Shown here piece by piece: positions 1 through 37,375 of a stretch of 64,000 nt of DNA (its first letter is position 1; every line of letters starts with the position of its first letter). This DNA is from Sabethes cyaneus. Its lineage: Eukaryota > Arthropoda > Insecta > Diptera > Culicidae. The notes beneath the pieces were generated by a model. That model searched no databases. It had not been told where the DNA came from and saw only the letters and a list, made by a program, of their open reading frames with translations. Where the stretch lies: assembly GCF_943734655.1 (NCBI RefSeq), contig NC_071353.1, positions 136,375,907 through 136,439,906 on the forward strand. The letters run 5' to 3'. The position numbers were made by a program, and so were the translations under genes.

Positions 1-1110
1 AGTTACTCATCCTCCTCGGGATACTCGGGATTTAAGTCAAAGGCCCTTTTCACCTCAGGATTCTCCAATCGGCGGACGTCATAACGGCAACTTTCTCTTC
101 CCATCGTTGGATACGTACGATGCGCAAACGTATCTCAGCGATAAGGTGAAGGCCGGATGCAATATCAGCGTTTCTTGCGTACGTCAAGAAGGCTCTGTCG
201 CCATTTTCAGCTGATACAGATGTAATCGATTTGGTTTTCTGTCCGGTCGTCACGGGAAACCCACGAGACTTTATGTGCTGGTATATGGGGAAAGAGCGAT
301 CCACCAGTGACCATGTTTTTATTACCATAAAATTCTGTAAACAGCTCCCCGTTCTCGCTCATCTCTCTAGGCCATGGCATTCAAGGTCCGCGTTGTTTGA
401 TCTTCGCGTTGAAGTCGCGTAAGTGGATTTGGATTTCCCCCTGAGAGTTTTTTCTAGCACGCCGTTCAGCTCCTGTAGGTCGGCAGAATCGGTTGGCGCA
501 TAGCACTGGATTGCTCTAACCCGTGTTCTGAATCTGGTAACGATTATTCTTTCGTTTTCCGGTTTCAGTAGGAATGTAACTCCTGTCTCTTGGAGTAATA
601 TATTAAACTCGTATGCCAGAGTATCCGACCAACTGACCTCGCTCAGCCCCAAAATTTGAAGCTTCAGACCGCCTGCTTCCCTTGCACTTTCAACCAGTTT
701 ACACCTCGCCGGGCAAGGGTAAGAACGTTTAACATTTCGATTCGTGTCCACGTTTTCATGCATGACGGGACTGCAATCTTAGAGTGGGCACGAGTCACTG
801 TTCCTTCTTCCCTGTTTGCGTACGGCAACTAGGGTTGCCTACTCCAGCGAGCACCTCGTGCAGGTAGGGATAGGAGTTAGTATCCTAATAACTATACTGG
901 CTGCACATTATGCAGGCTCCCCAAACAAAATCTGCTACTACAATACTTACCAAACGTCTCACATTCGTATTTAGGCTCTTTCTTGCAAGATGTCTAACAC
1001 AAGCAGTATTTCCTTTTGCGTCGTCTGCTGTTTCTGGCCACGGTTTCGCCGTTAATTCCAACACGTTAAGGCTTGATCTACAGGAGGTTGTTACTGCTCT
1101 CAGCTGATTT
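1..1110 (-). mobile_element. Degenerate non-LTR retrotransposon, endonuclease region
   Basis: On the minus strand broken frames read as the APE-type endonuclease domain of an RTE-like LINE. Around 760-480 there is LGLSEVSW followed by IRAIQCYAPTDSAD-like text. Around 330-50 there is a diverged VTWVSRDGRTENQIDH-like block and an IASGLHLIAEIRLRI block, which corresponds to the SDHHL region of EN domains. Frameshifts and stops show that it is dead. The same family reappears at 36.3-36.6 kb, where the HKVTWVARDGRT motif is intact. The element probably continues past the left edge with its reverse transcriptase. The 5' limit near 1100 is a guess from the loss of recognisable sequence. Confidence 0.7.
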
Positions 1111-2450
1111 AAAATATCTATTCAAACTAGGTAAGGGTCAACTTACCGGATAAAAGGGCTGGGCTTCTTTATTTCTTCTAGACATGGCTTCTGACTAAAC
1201 TACGGTAATCACTATCAAACACTGTAAGTTGTGATTAGACTTTCTTTGAAAATCTATGGATTGCAAATTTTCGCAAGAAAATGACGTCTAGTAACGCTTG
1301 TAGAGCTTGTAATCAAAGCCTACTTGGAAACCTTCTAAAACAAGTAGTCATTAATGAGCTAAAAATGGCTCTTGACACAATTTCGAATTGAAACGACTTA
1401 TGATGAGTATGGTTGCTCTACTTACCTCCTCGATTATCTTACTTGCTTATTTTTTTAATACCATAGCTTTGAACGACTGTTTATCCACCCGTAATGCGGA
1501 TCGACCGACCGATGCATTCATATTATTTTCATGTCATTTTCAGTCGAAGTTCCAATTTTATTCTCCCATATTTTATTGCTTGTTTGCGTATAACGTTTTT
1601 AATAGTAATCAAACTCGGTTCATTATGTTTGTGCTAGAAAACCCAAAGTTGAAGTTCCATAGTGACTTTTTAAACATTTGATATCATCACTTCGTACATT
1701 TTAGAGCCGAAAGAAAAAAACTGCATTTCAAACCGAATCATATAATGGAGAGAGATAGAGACAGAGAAAACACCTGAGAACTACTAAAGTTTGGACACTT
1801 TTGCTATGATAGGAAAAAGGTAGTATAGAAGAGAAAACACACGTACACAAAAACACACTCTTACCGTCTGGATTTTTATCTCTCTTGTTTCGCTTTACTT
1901 CCAGTATTTTTTTTTTCATGTGTTTAGTAATAAGATAGCAGTAATAGTAATAATTATTCTAATTAAAAAAGTCTAATAAAAATTAATTATAGTTTTTTTT
2001 CTTGTTCTGTAATCTGCTGTTTTTTCCTATCGCTTTTCACATATTTTTAAACCTCGAACGGTTGCACTGCTGTTCATCATCATTTAAGTTTCTGTTCAAA
2101 TCTCACTTATCTCAGTATCTTGTATCTCCTCTTGCTTTTGTTTTGTTTTTTTTTGAAATGCTTGCATTATAGTACTACAATGTTCTTCTTTGCAGTGTTT
2201 TTTTTTTTGTTTCTCTGTTTCAAAGTACGATAAGTATAAGCTGTATTTAAAGCAAATATAAAATTATAACGTTTTGATCACTACTATTTATTTGACTTCA
2301 CTTTGTTTTTTTAATTGTCCACAATAGTTTGTTTTTTTTGTTGCTACAAAACAAAAAAAAAGTAAAAACACATTTCTTTTCTTTTTTTTACAGCATCAAG
2401 CTGGAGCTGGATTTCGCTTAAGAGGGGCAAAATTACACGAAACTGGCCGG
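1111..2450. other. AT-rich stretch, no gene recognised
   Basis: This stretch is strongly AT-rich with long T and A runs and no convincing coding frame. It lies downstream of effete and could hold part of a long effete 3' UTR. Several TTTATT motifs (AATAAA on the minus strand) occur between 2280 and 2900, so the poly-A site cannot be fixed from sequence alone. Confidence 0.4.
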
Positions 2451-3509
2451 AGCAATCTAAAACCTTGCAGTCTGTTTGCTCTCTGCAGATTGGAAATTAG
2501 TTAGAATAATAATAATAGGCGGCTGGAATTTGCTATTTAGACTTTGAAGTTTGAAAAGTTGAAAGGTTTTGCAAAAATGAAATAAAATAAAATAAGGAAC
2601 ATGTCTAGAACGGGTTTGGTTGTTTTTTTTTGCGAAGAAAACGTGACGCACAGCTTGCACCGGCTGTCCGTTGTTGCAGTTCGCTTCGGTAGTTTGAGTG
2701 CTGAGTGGCGTAAAGGGGACCAGTCGATTATGTATGCTCTTCTTCAACACTATACAAGTAGTAGTACACAGACGGAGAGAAAGGTTCTAGAGGAATTGTT
2801 CAAAAAATCAACGCGCACAATCGCCGTCGAAACGATCATTTCAAGAACGGATATTGAGTTTTTTTTACGAGTAATCAATAGATTTATTTACTGTTTTTCT
2901 TTTGTTTTCAGCTTTTTTCAGTAACGGTTCTTGATCTTGTTGTCCCAGCTGATCATCATGACATTAATCTGTTGGTATGTGTGTATGTTAATAAATAATA
3001 GTAAACGTATTGTTTGCATATTGTTTTTGTTGCTGCTGCTGTGGCTTATCTCCTCGGTACATGTGCTCATCCAGCAGCCACTGCTGTGGGTCATTGCGCG
3101 GATGACGACAATTACAAGGACGAGTACGGCGGCGGCGACGACGACTGCAGAAAAGAGGAATCTGGAGGTGGCGGAAACTCTGGAGGATCGTGGTCGATAG
3201 AGAAGGAGTCACACTGTTACTGCTGCTATCAGAAACGACATCATCATCATCATCGCTAGTTTTCGTCCCAGCGGTTGCGGTTGTGGCGGCGGCGGCGGTG
3301 GCGGCGACGGCGACGGTGGCGGTGGCTTTGTCACCTGCGACAACATTGTTGCGGCGAACGGGTGGCGACGGTTGGAGCAGTAGTAGAAGGAGTAGCACAA
3401 GTAAAAATTCTGATACAAGTGGGTGTTGTTGTTTTTTGCTGTAGTTACTGTTGGTTCTCTGGTTGATGTTGTTGTTTTTGTTGATTTCTAGATTATTTTC
3501 TGGAACGCA
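2451..3509 (-). other. Probable effete 3' UTR with trinucleotide tracts
   Basis: This is the region immediately after the effete stop codon on the minus strand. It contains low-complexity triplet tracts: GGC/GGT/GAC-rich at about 3270-3340, CAG/CTG-like at 3020-3110, and a (CAT)n run near 3238-3255. Several overlapping frames stay open only because of the triplet composition (poly-L, poly-A, poly-R, poly-D). None resembles a protein family, so they are read as UTR sequence and not genes. The 3' end of the transcript is not determined. Confidence 0.4.
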
Positions 3510-30652
<27,143 letters not shown>

Positions 30653-32015
30653 CGGTACTGCGCGATTGCAATGTGTGTTGGGCCGCTAGGCTCTAAGTTT
30701 TGACCGTAAAAACTGAAGTAAACTGGCTCTTCCGCTTCCAACTTTCAGAAATCGCTACTTGCTGGCTGGCTGTTCCTTGCTTTTGCTCGATGTGAAAAAA
30801 GTCCGTCTGCTTCTTCGCCTACTTCTTTTTCCCCCTATTGGCTCTTGCGCTACTCACGCACACACACGCACGCGGAACGCACGAAATTCACAAAGGGGAA
30901 TTAAAAAAGAACCGAAAGAAAACTGAAATGAGGAAAAACGAATGTGCCCGTGCACGGGTCAGAGGCAGTTCGGTCTAGCCTTCGCGTACGAACCGGAAAC
31001 CAGCTTAACCAGGACGGTCGAATCACGGAACAGTTCGCAACGAGTCTACAAACGCAAACCGCTTTACTTTTTCGATTAAAAAAATACTCTGAAAACGGTG
31101 CAAACCAGGCCGACCAAGTCGTATTACAAGATGGCTACGGTTTTCCTCTTCCCTGTCGCGATCGTTTTGCTAGCACTAGCACGGTTGGATGATGACGATT
31201 TCGTCTCGTCAAAAAATTTTCTTAGTGACTCGCCCAACAGCTCGCCACACTGCAAAATTGACGTAAAAACGATCAAATTGTGTCACTGAGTGACAGCAAG
31301 CAAAAACAAGCGAGCGACCAAACTGCGGAAGTCAACTACTGGCAAACTTTCGGTCGGAACCAGCTCATACTCACTCTCGCACGATGATTGCGTTGCCAAT
31401 GATTCATAAATTTCTACGAATTGCACTTAGGTCCGCTACCAATAGCAAAATTACGTTTAGTACGACTATTGTTCTTTGTTTCATTCGATAAAAATTACAG
31501 TTAAAAGCATTTGTGTCGTACTTTAAAATGTCCAAATTTTCATCTTCAAATCAAGCATACCGTGTGCAAACACTAAATTTAGTGACACAATTGCAATGTG
31601 GCGTTTTACGCAATTAATAACAGACACTAATTTGAGCCTAACATTGGCAACACTGTTTAGACAGAAAATAAATCCTCTCTGGAAAGCAACCATTTTGCCA
31701 TTTACTCATTTTTGGCACAACCTCTCTTTTGCACTTATACAGCTCTTATCGTATCCCTGCAAGACCTTCTACTCAAAAGAAATTCAGTAAGAAAATCCCG
31801 TAACCTGGAGCACCGTTTTCAGAATGAAAATTGCGATTTGATTTGCGCATTATTGCTCACTTCACTGAATGGGATATTTTTTACCTAAAATTCGGTTCGT
31901 TTCGCAAGGAATAACCGACCGAACGACACCAGATCCGCGAAAATCTCCTTCACACAACACCTTCTGACCACGATAGATAGAATGAGTGCCTTCTGGTGAA
32001 AAGAAAACGATGGGA
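30653..32015 (-). promoter_or_regulatory. Probable effete 5' UTR and promoter region
   Basis: The sequence directly upstream of the effete ATG is GC-richer than its surroundings. It has a CA/CG-rich tract at 30855-30880 (acgcacacacacgcacgcgg). An initiator-like TCAGT on the minus strand lies near 30920, and an AAGATGGC (YY1/Pho-type) core near 31130. No TATA box is evident. The transcription start is not fixed, and the right half may be ordinary intergenic DNA. Confidence 0.35.
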
Positions 32016-32023
32016 CTCACTCC

Positions 32024-32315
32024 CAGGGATGCCACATATAATTCTGTGTTTTTTGTTGGAAAAATCTGACAATCTGTACGGCGAGGAAAAATATCTGTGC
32101 AAAAATCTGTCCAATGCAAAACAATGAGAGTGAAAGAGATAGAGAGCCATTTTGCTGACTATTTCCGTCTCTTTCACTCTCATGTAAAAGTTCAAAAATC
32201 TGTTTAATCTGTGTAATTTGGCGAAAATCTGTATTCTATGCATACATATTCTGTACAGGCGATTTCGTTCAAATATCTGTTAAACACAGAATAATCTGTG
32301 CATGTGGCAACCCTG
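32024..32315. mobile_element. hAT-type MITE (CAGGGATGCCACAT ends)
   Basis: This 292-bp element has ends CAGGGATGCCACATATA and GCATGTGGCAACCCTG. An exact 8-bp target duplication, CTCACTCC, flanks it (32016-32023 and 32316-32323). It has internal AATCTGT repeats and inverted ATGAGAGTGAAAGAGA segments. There is no ORF of note. Confidence 0.88.
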
Positions 32316-32767
32316 CTCACTCCACATATGAGACGTGCAGTCCGAGAGCTTACGGCGAAAACGATATATGTTGCCCAATGGGTGCGCATTGCGTGAACAA
32401 TCCAAAAAATTATCGTTCTCTAATCATTTTCACGCAATAGGCAGGGGTGCCAAATTTTCAATTGCGCAATTATTATTACAAGCATTGCATATCAGATAGC
32501 AACATTACAAAATATCATGTTGAATGAGTCAACGTGACAAATCTTTGTCTTAATAATAAGAATAGTTTTAAATATAGAAGATACCATCGAGCCTGAGGAT
32601 GCTTTCAATGTTCATCTAAATTTACCATCAAGGTGTTTTTAAAACTTTATCAGGGGTTTTTCAATATTTTATTTCAATTACTTTGCCCAACCTTGATGAA
32701 AACGATAAGTTGCCAGTTCAAGAGATTTTCGTCCAGTGATTTCAACTGACAAGGTTTTAGATTTCTA

Positions 32768-32909
32768 GATAGAATTGACAAAAGGGCGAATGTCGCAAAT
32801 GTAAACAAAACGGGTGAGAGTTATTTTTTGCTGGACCAGCATAGGAAAATCAACCCTCACTCGGTTTGTTTACGCTTGCGACATTCGCCCTTTTGTTGAT
32901 TCTATCTTC
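32768..32909. mobile_element. Palindromic MITE 'AAAGGGCGAATGTCGCAA', copy 1
   Basis: It is a near-complete hairpin. AGATAGAATTGACAAAAGGG, then CGAATGTCGCAAATGTAAAC, pairs with GTTTACGCTTGCGACATTCG and CCCTTTTGTTGATTCTATCT. The loop contains GCTGGACCAGC. A second copy lies at 45097-45222 in the opposite orientation. Confidence 0.75.
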
Positions 32910-33065
32910 ATTTGTCATAAAAAAATGGCAATGTACCGGGGAGTTGGTTATAAAATAACTGGGGTAAAATCGTAAAATGGAGAAAACAATAACAATTGTG
33001 TATGCTATATAGAGCTTGCTGACATTTACCGCACGCACACTTGTCTATACACCCTGAGGCCCCGT

Positions 33066-33195
33066 GCAGAGTAAACGCGACACGACTTCGATCTCATGTT
33101 GCTAAATGCACAGTCCTGCCTCGGGCGAAAAAGGGCTGCGCATATAACTACAGCAATAAATGTCACGTCGCGTCGCATGTCGCTTGCACTCTGGC
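33066..33195. repeat. Possible short TIR element (CAGAGTAAACGCGACA)
   Basis: CAGAGTAAACGCGACACGAC at the left is loosely inverted at the right (reverse complement CAGAGTGCAAGCGACATGCG). The match is imperfect and no target duplication is obvious. Confidence 0.3.
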
Positions 33196-33454
33196 GGTAC
33201 CCTAAGTGTCGTTGGCTAAACTGCGTCGCCATGAGCCTCTGGGTCTGCCTCTTCTTAGGGTTGCCAAGTCTGAAAATTACAAAAACAGCATATTTTTAGA
33301 GGATTGGCCTGAAATGTGTAATGTGCGTTAATGACATTATTTGGGTAGTCGCCGGAAGTCAGTTGACAGTTTCCTGTGTAAATGGGATGAGAACAGTCAG
33401 TTGTGGAGATAGGGAACGGTAGGACATCACAGTCGAAACCACAACGAACATTGA

Positions 33455-34145
33455 ATGGATTATTGAAGATAGCTACTGTGTTACCTGACTCACTGCGAAA
33501 TGCGTTGAATTCGCGGTATCGTGTTGGTTCGAAAGGTTTCGAAAAATATCGCCTTTGTATCGAAAATATCGTTAATTTTGATCACTAAAAATAACGTACT
33601 TAAACGTTATATTTCATGTGCCAGTAGTACGCAATAATTGTATTGTGAAACTGAATTGTTATTTATGCAACCTTTTACAAATTAAATGCAATAACAAAAG
33701 CACAACTTATAAAAAATAGTTTGTTATCGATATTAACTGCATATGCGTTATAAACGAATAAAACGTATGGTTACGTTTTATTTCAATAATACGCATATTC
33801 GCAGTGAGTCAGGTAAAACAGTAGTATCAGAGTGACAACTACTTACTGCTGGCGCTAGTGGATAATTTAATGTGTATAACCGCCAGAAGCAAAGTATATA
33901 GTCACTGCAAACCTGGCTATTGTTGTTGCAGTTGAAAACCGTAATAATCGACGTGCGACATTCGGTTTTATTCTTGTTCTGTGTGTCGCAACTACGTCGC
34001 ACGTGGTGCGCTGTGTTCGCACATTGAAGCGCTGTACAGCGCACCACCAGCGACGTAGTTGCGCCACACAGAACAAGAATAAAACCGAATGTCGCACGTC
34101 GATTATTACGGTTTTCAACTGCAACAACAATATCTTCAATAATCC
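33455..34145. repeat. Nested inverted-repeat complex
   Basis: Three inverted pairs are arranged in one block. The outer pair is GGATTATTGAAGATA (33456-33470) with TATCTTCAATAATCC (34130-34144). A second pair, about 37 bp long, is GATAGCTACTGTGTTACCTG at 33468 with the inverse ending at 33828. A third is a 213-bp hairpin, 33919-34131, with ~82-bp nearly perfect arms and a loop that itself pairs (GTGGTGCGCTG with CAGCGCACCAC). Nothing is coding. This looks like a MITE next to or inside a fold-back element. Confidence 0.7.
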
Positions 34146-34191
34146 ACTGCTCAGGATTGCTAATAAAAATTATCAGAAAATTTACAAACTG

Positions 34192-34502
34192 CCCAGGTAA
34201 CCAGTAAGCATTTCCAATGCAATTTAAATGCAAGCCAATAAGCATTTAAGTTGCCTTAAATGCTACTTAAATGCTATTTTGGCAAAATATGCAGCTACTT
34301 TACTGCTAGCCCTCTTATAGTGCTGACAATGCTTATTTGCAGCTAGTTACCGACAAGAAGAATTTAAATAGAATTGTGGATGCCAATTTACAACTGTTCT
34401 GCAGTCAAAAGGCTGATAAACAGCAACCTGCAGTATAAAACGCCAGGGATGCTAATAAACGATTGATTTACTGCTTATACTAATGCTTATTGGTTACCTG
34501 GG
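34192..34502. mobile_element. MITE family 'CCCAGGTAACCAATAA', copy B
   Basis: This complete 311-bp copy has ends CCCAGGTAACCAGTAAGCAT and ATGCTTATTGGTTACCTGGG. The interior carries repeated AATGC motifs (TTTAAATGCAAGCCAATAAG) and no ORF. Confidence 0.85.
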
Positions 34503-34817
34503 TACACAAAAAGTACAAGTCCGGCTTCATATGTCGGAAAACCGGCTTTTTTGCAGGATTGAGTGGCCACCGGCTTTGCAAGTGAAAAACCGGTCGGGCC
34601 GGCCAAAAACCGGCCACTTGGCAACCCTACCTCTTCTACGCTGTCCTTGCAGTTTGCGGATTCCAGTCGAGTACTTCTCTGCAGATCTCGTTCGCGCCTT
34701 TCCTCAAGGTGTGACCTATTCACTTCCACCTACGTTCACAAATTTCTGTTGCTATCGGCCGTTGAAGACATCGACGATGGAGTTCCTCATTGGATATCCA
34801 GTTGTCAGGTCATATCA

Positions 34818-35344
34818 CCCAGATAACCAATAAGCATTAGTATAAACAGCAAATCAATCGTTTATTATTGCGACATTTGCCCCTATTTAGACTACCCCGA
34901 TTTACACGATTATCACAGTCGAATCTCGCACACGATTTCGCTCAAAGAATATGAAGTGAAAAAGAAGGGGAAGAAGGAAAAAGAAGTCAAACTCATTAGA
35001 AGATCAAACTAAAAGCCACTTTAGTGTCAGATTAACAGTGCAAAATGCGGTACGTTGCATTAAATGATTATCACAGTAGTCTAAATAGTCATAAAAGAGG
35101 CAATAGCATCCCTGGCGTTTTATACTGCAGGTTGCTGTTTATCAGCCTTTTGACTGCATAACTGTTGTACATTGGCATCCACAGTCCTATTTAAATTCTT
35201 CTTGTCGGTAACTAGCCGCAAATAAGCATTGTCAGCACTATAACAGGGCTAGCAGTAAAGCAGCCGCATATTTTGTCAAAATAGCATTTAAGGTAACTTA
35301 AATGCTTATTGGCTTGCATTGGAAATGCTTATTGGTTACCTGGG
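34818..35344. mobile_element. MITE family 'CCCAGGTAACCAATAA', copy C with nested insertion
   Basis: This copy is in reverse orientation to copy B, with the same ends and interior. It is 527 bp instead of ~311 because a second MITE (34868-35103) sits inside it. Confidence 0.85.
34868..35103. mobile_element. Nested 236-bp MITE with TA target duplication
   Basis: Comparison with the uninterrupted copy B (…CGTTTATTAGCATCCCTGG on the matching strand) defines the insert exactly. TA is duplicated at 34866-34867 and 35104-35105. The ends TTGCGACATTTGCCCC / CTATTTAGACTAC pair with the right end, whose reverse complement reads TTGCCTCTTTTATGACTATT. This fits a Tc1/mariner-type MITE. Confidence 0.8.
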
Positions 35345-36768
35345 CGGTTTTGGTATCACCATCGGGTGTTGCCTGGCCATCAAGATATTGAAAGGCGTCT
35401 ACCTGCTCAACTTGTCCCGCTACCGTGAAGTTGGTGGTATTGTCAGTGTTCACTACCATAGACTTGGTTTTTGCTACATTGACTGTGAGACCTGCTGCCT
35501 GGGAGCTCTCGGCGAGATCATCTAGCTTGCTCTGCATATCGTTTCGACGTTGTGCGTGCAAGATAATGTCGTCAGGTAGGTCGATGTCATTTAGTTGCTC
35601 CATCGTTAGAGAATTCCAAGACAATCCTCGATTTGGTCTGTCAATTGGTCCAACTAATATCTCATCCATAACGATGAGAAACAGAAGCGGTGATACAGCC
35701 CTGTCTCACGCCAGCAGTAACCCATACAGGGTCGGATAAGACGCAAAACTTTGCACGAGAACAGCTCGTACTGATCCTCGATGACATGGACTAGCTTATC
35801 TGAAACTCCTCAACGCCCAAGTGCGCCCAGATGTTTTCGTAGTTGAGACGGTCGAAAACCTTTTTGAAGTCAAAGAATACCAGCAGAAGAAAGTCCTGGA
35901 ATTCGTTGATCTGCTTCAACATAATGCGGAGCGTTGTGATATAGTTTTCATATGATCGGCCAGCACGGAATCCAGCTTGCTGCTTGCTGCAGAGAGTGGC
36001 GTCAGTCTTTGCTGGATCCCGTTGAGGATTACCTTACGGAGTACTATGAGAGTAATACAGAGCAACGTGATGCCACGCCAATAACCGCATTCAATTAGGT
36101 CTCCTATTTCAGGGTCTTTGACCAATATGCCCTGCATCCAATCCACCGGAAAAGTTGCGGTTTCCAATATATTGCTGAATATCTGATGCCTCATCTGGGC
36201 TAACAAAGATGGCTGCTACAATTTCATCCAGCGATGGCGCCTCCGAGTTGACGCGATTATTTCGACGAACTTTTTAGGCGTCATACGCTGCTAGTTTTGT
36301 GGGTCTCTGACATTTGAAACTCGGAAGAGTTGTTCAAAATGTTCAGCCCATTGCTTAAGCTGTTCTATACGGTCAGTCAATAGCTGACCAGCTCTGTCCA
36401 TTAGCGGAATCTTTGTATTGATCGTGATTTGGTCGATTTGGGTTTCTGTTCGGCCGTCGCGGGCAACCCACGTCACTTTATGTATTGGTCCATGGAGAAA
36501 GAGCGATCCACCAATCACCATGTTACACAGAATTCTGTAAACAGCTCCCCGTTTTCGCTCATCTCTCCTAGGCCATGGCGTCACATGACGCGTTAAAGGT
36601 CCCCGTTTTTTTAGCCAATCTTCGCGTTGAAGTCGCCCAAATGGTTTCGGTTGTCCCCTTTCGGGATTTTCTTACCCGCGCTGTTCAGCTGGCTGTAGAA
36701 ACTCTCTTGCAAATCGGCAGCATCTGTTGGCGCATAGCACTGGATTGTTATAAGGTTTCTAACCCGTG

Positions 36769-37037
36769 ATGATTCTACCTGTAAATAGGTCAGATTTAGT
36801 TAAAGCTAGGTTACTCAAAATGCCCTTGAAGTGAAAAAACTCAGATTTTGAGTAGTTTTTCAACCAGAAAATTGATAGTAGGAACTTAAAAGTGCGTAGC
36901 AAGTAGGTTTGGTTAAAAATTGGTTAAAATTTTTGCCCAAAGTTTGAGTCAAAATGCCCTTATATACGCTTTAAGGGCATTTTGAGTAGTTTCAACCTAG
37001 CTTTAACCAAATCCAACCTATTTACAGGTAGAATCAT
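36769..37037. mobile_element. MITE with about 55-bp TIRs just upstream of PDE12
   Basis: The left end ATGATTCTACCTGTAAATAG, then GT…TTAAAGCTAGGTT and ACTCAAAATGCCCTT, is inverted at the right end (AAGGGCATTTTGAGTAGT…AACCTATTTACAGGTAGAAT). It is 269 bp and non-coding. It ends about 340 bp before the preferred PDE12 start codon. Confidence 0.75.
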
Positions 37038-37375
37038 TTAAGAGTGTAGAATCAATTTGAAACTAAAAAATATTTGGCCCAATATCGCAATTTCCGTATT
37101 TGAGAAGTTTGACAAATGCGGGGTTGCTTCTTCTTTTTCGTTCAAAATCGGCCGATGAGAATAATTTTTCTCTGAACTCACAATAATAACATCAAAACTA
37201 AATAATTTTAGAAAAATCAGATTTTTCTTGGTTTTTCAACTTTGAGTGCGATTTTCTCATTTTCGTGTTTTGTAACATGGGACAGATATGCTTTCAGCGG
37301 CAGTCAAAAGAGCAGTCAGCAGTGCAGCTGTCAGTGGAGTGCGGAGCTTGCTGGTTCTGCTGTCAACATCGTAAA

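Larger units (their letters stand above)
34620..36785 (-). mobile_element. Degenerate RTE-like LINE interrupted by MITE copy C
   Basis: The minus strand carries, in LINE order, an EN end with HKVTWVARDGRTETQID (36500-36420). This is joined to LLTDRIEQLKQWAEHFEQLF (36390-36310), a hallmark of the EN-RT linker. RT fingers follow (PVDWMQGILV…GYWRGITLL, 36160-36080), then the palm DLPDDIILHAQRRNDMQ with GLTVNVAKTKSM (35580-35450). The tail EALEWN-like…GQRRRGR lies at 34690-34625, left of the MITE. The catalytic site has DLPDD where an active element has LADD, and the frames are broken. The family matches the fragment at 1-1110. Confidence 0.8.

Noticed and set aside
2988..3444. Overlapping frames with poly-L, poly-A, poly-R and poly-D on both strands
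   Set aside because: They are open only because of trinucleotide tracts. All frames are similarly biased and lie in the probable effete 3' UTR.
31098..31289. Small gene upstream of effete
   Set aside because: Weak frames with no family match lie in probable promoter or 5' UTR sequence.
33778..34245. 155-residue minus-strand frame
   Set aside because: It spans the palindromic region. Its two halves are mirror translations of the inverted arms.
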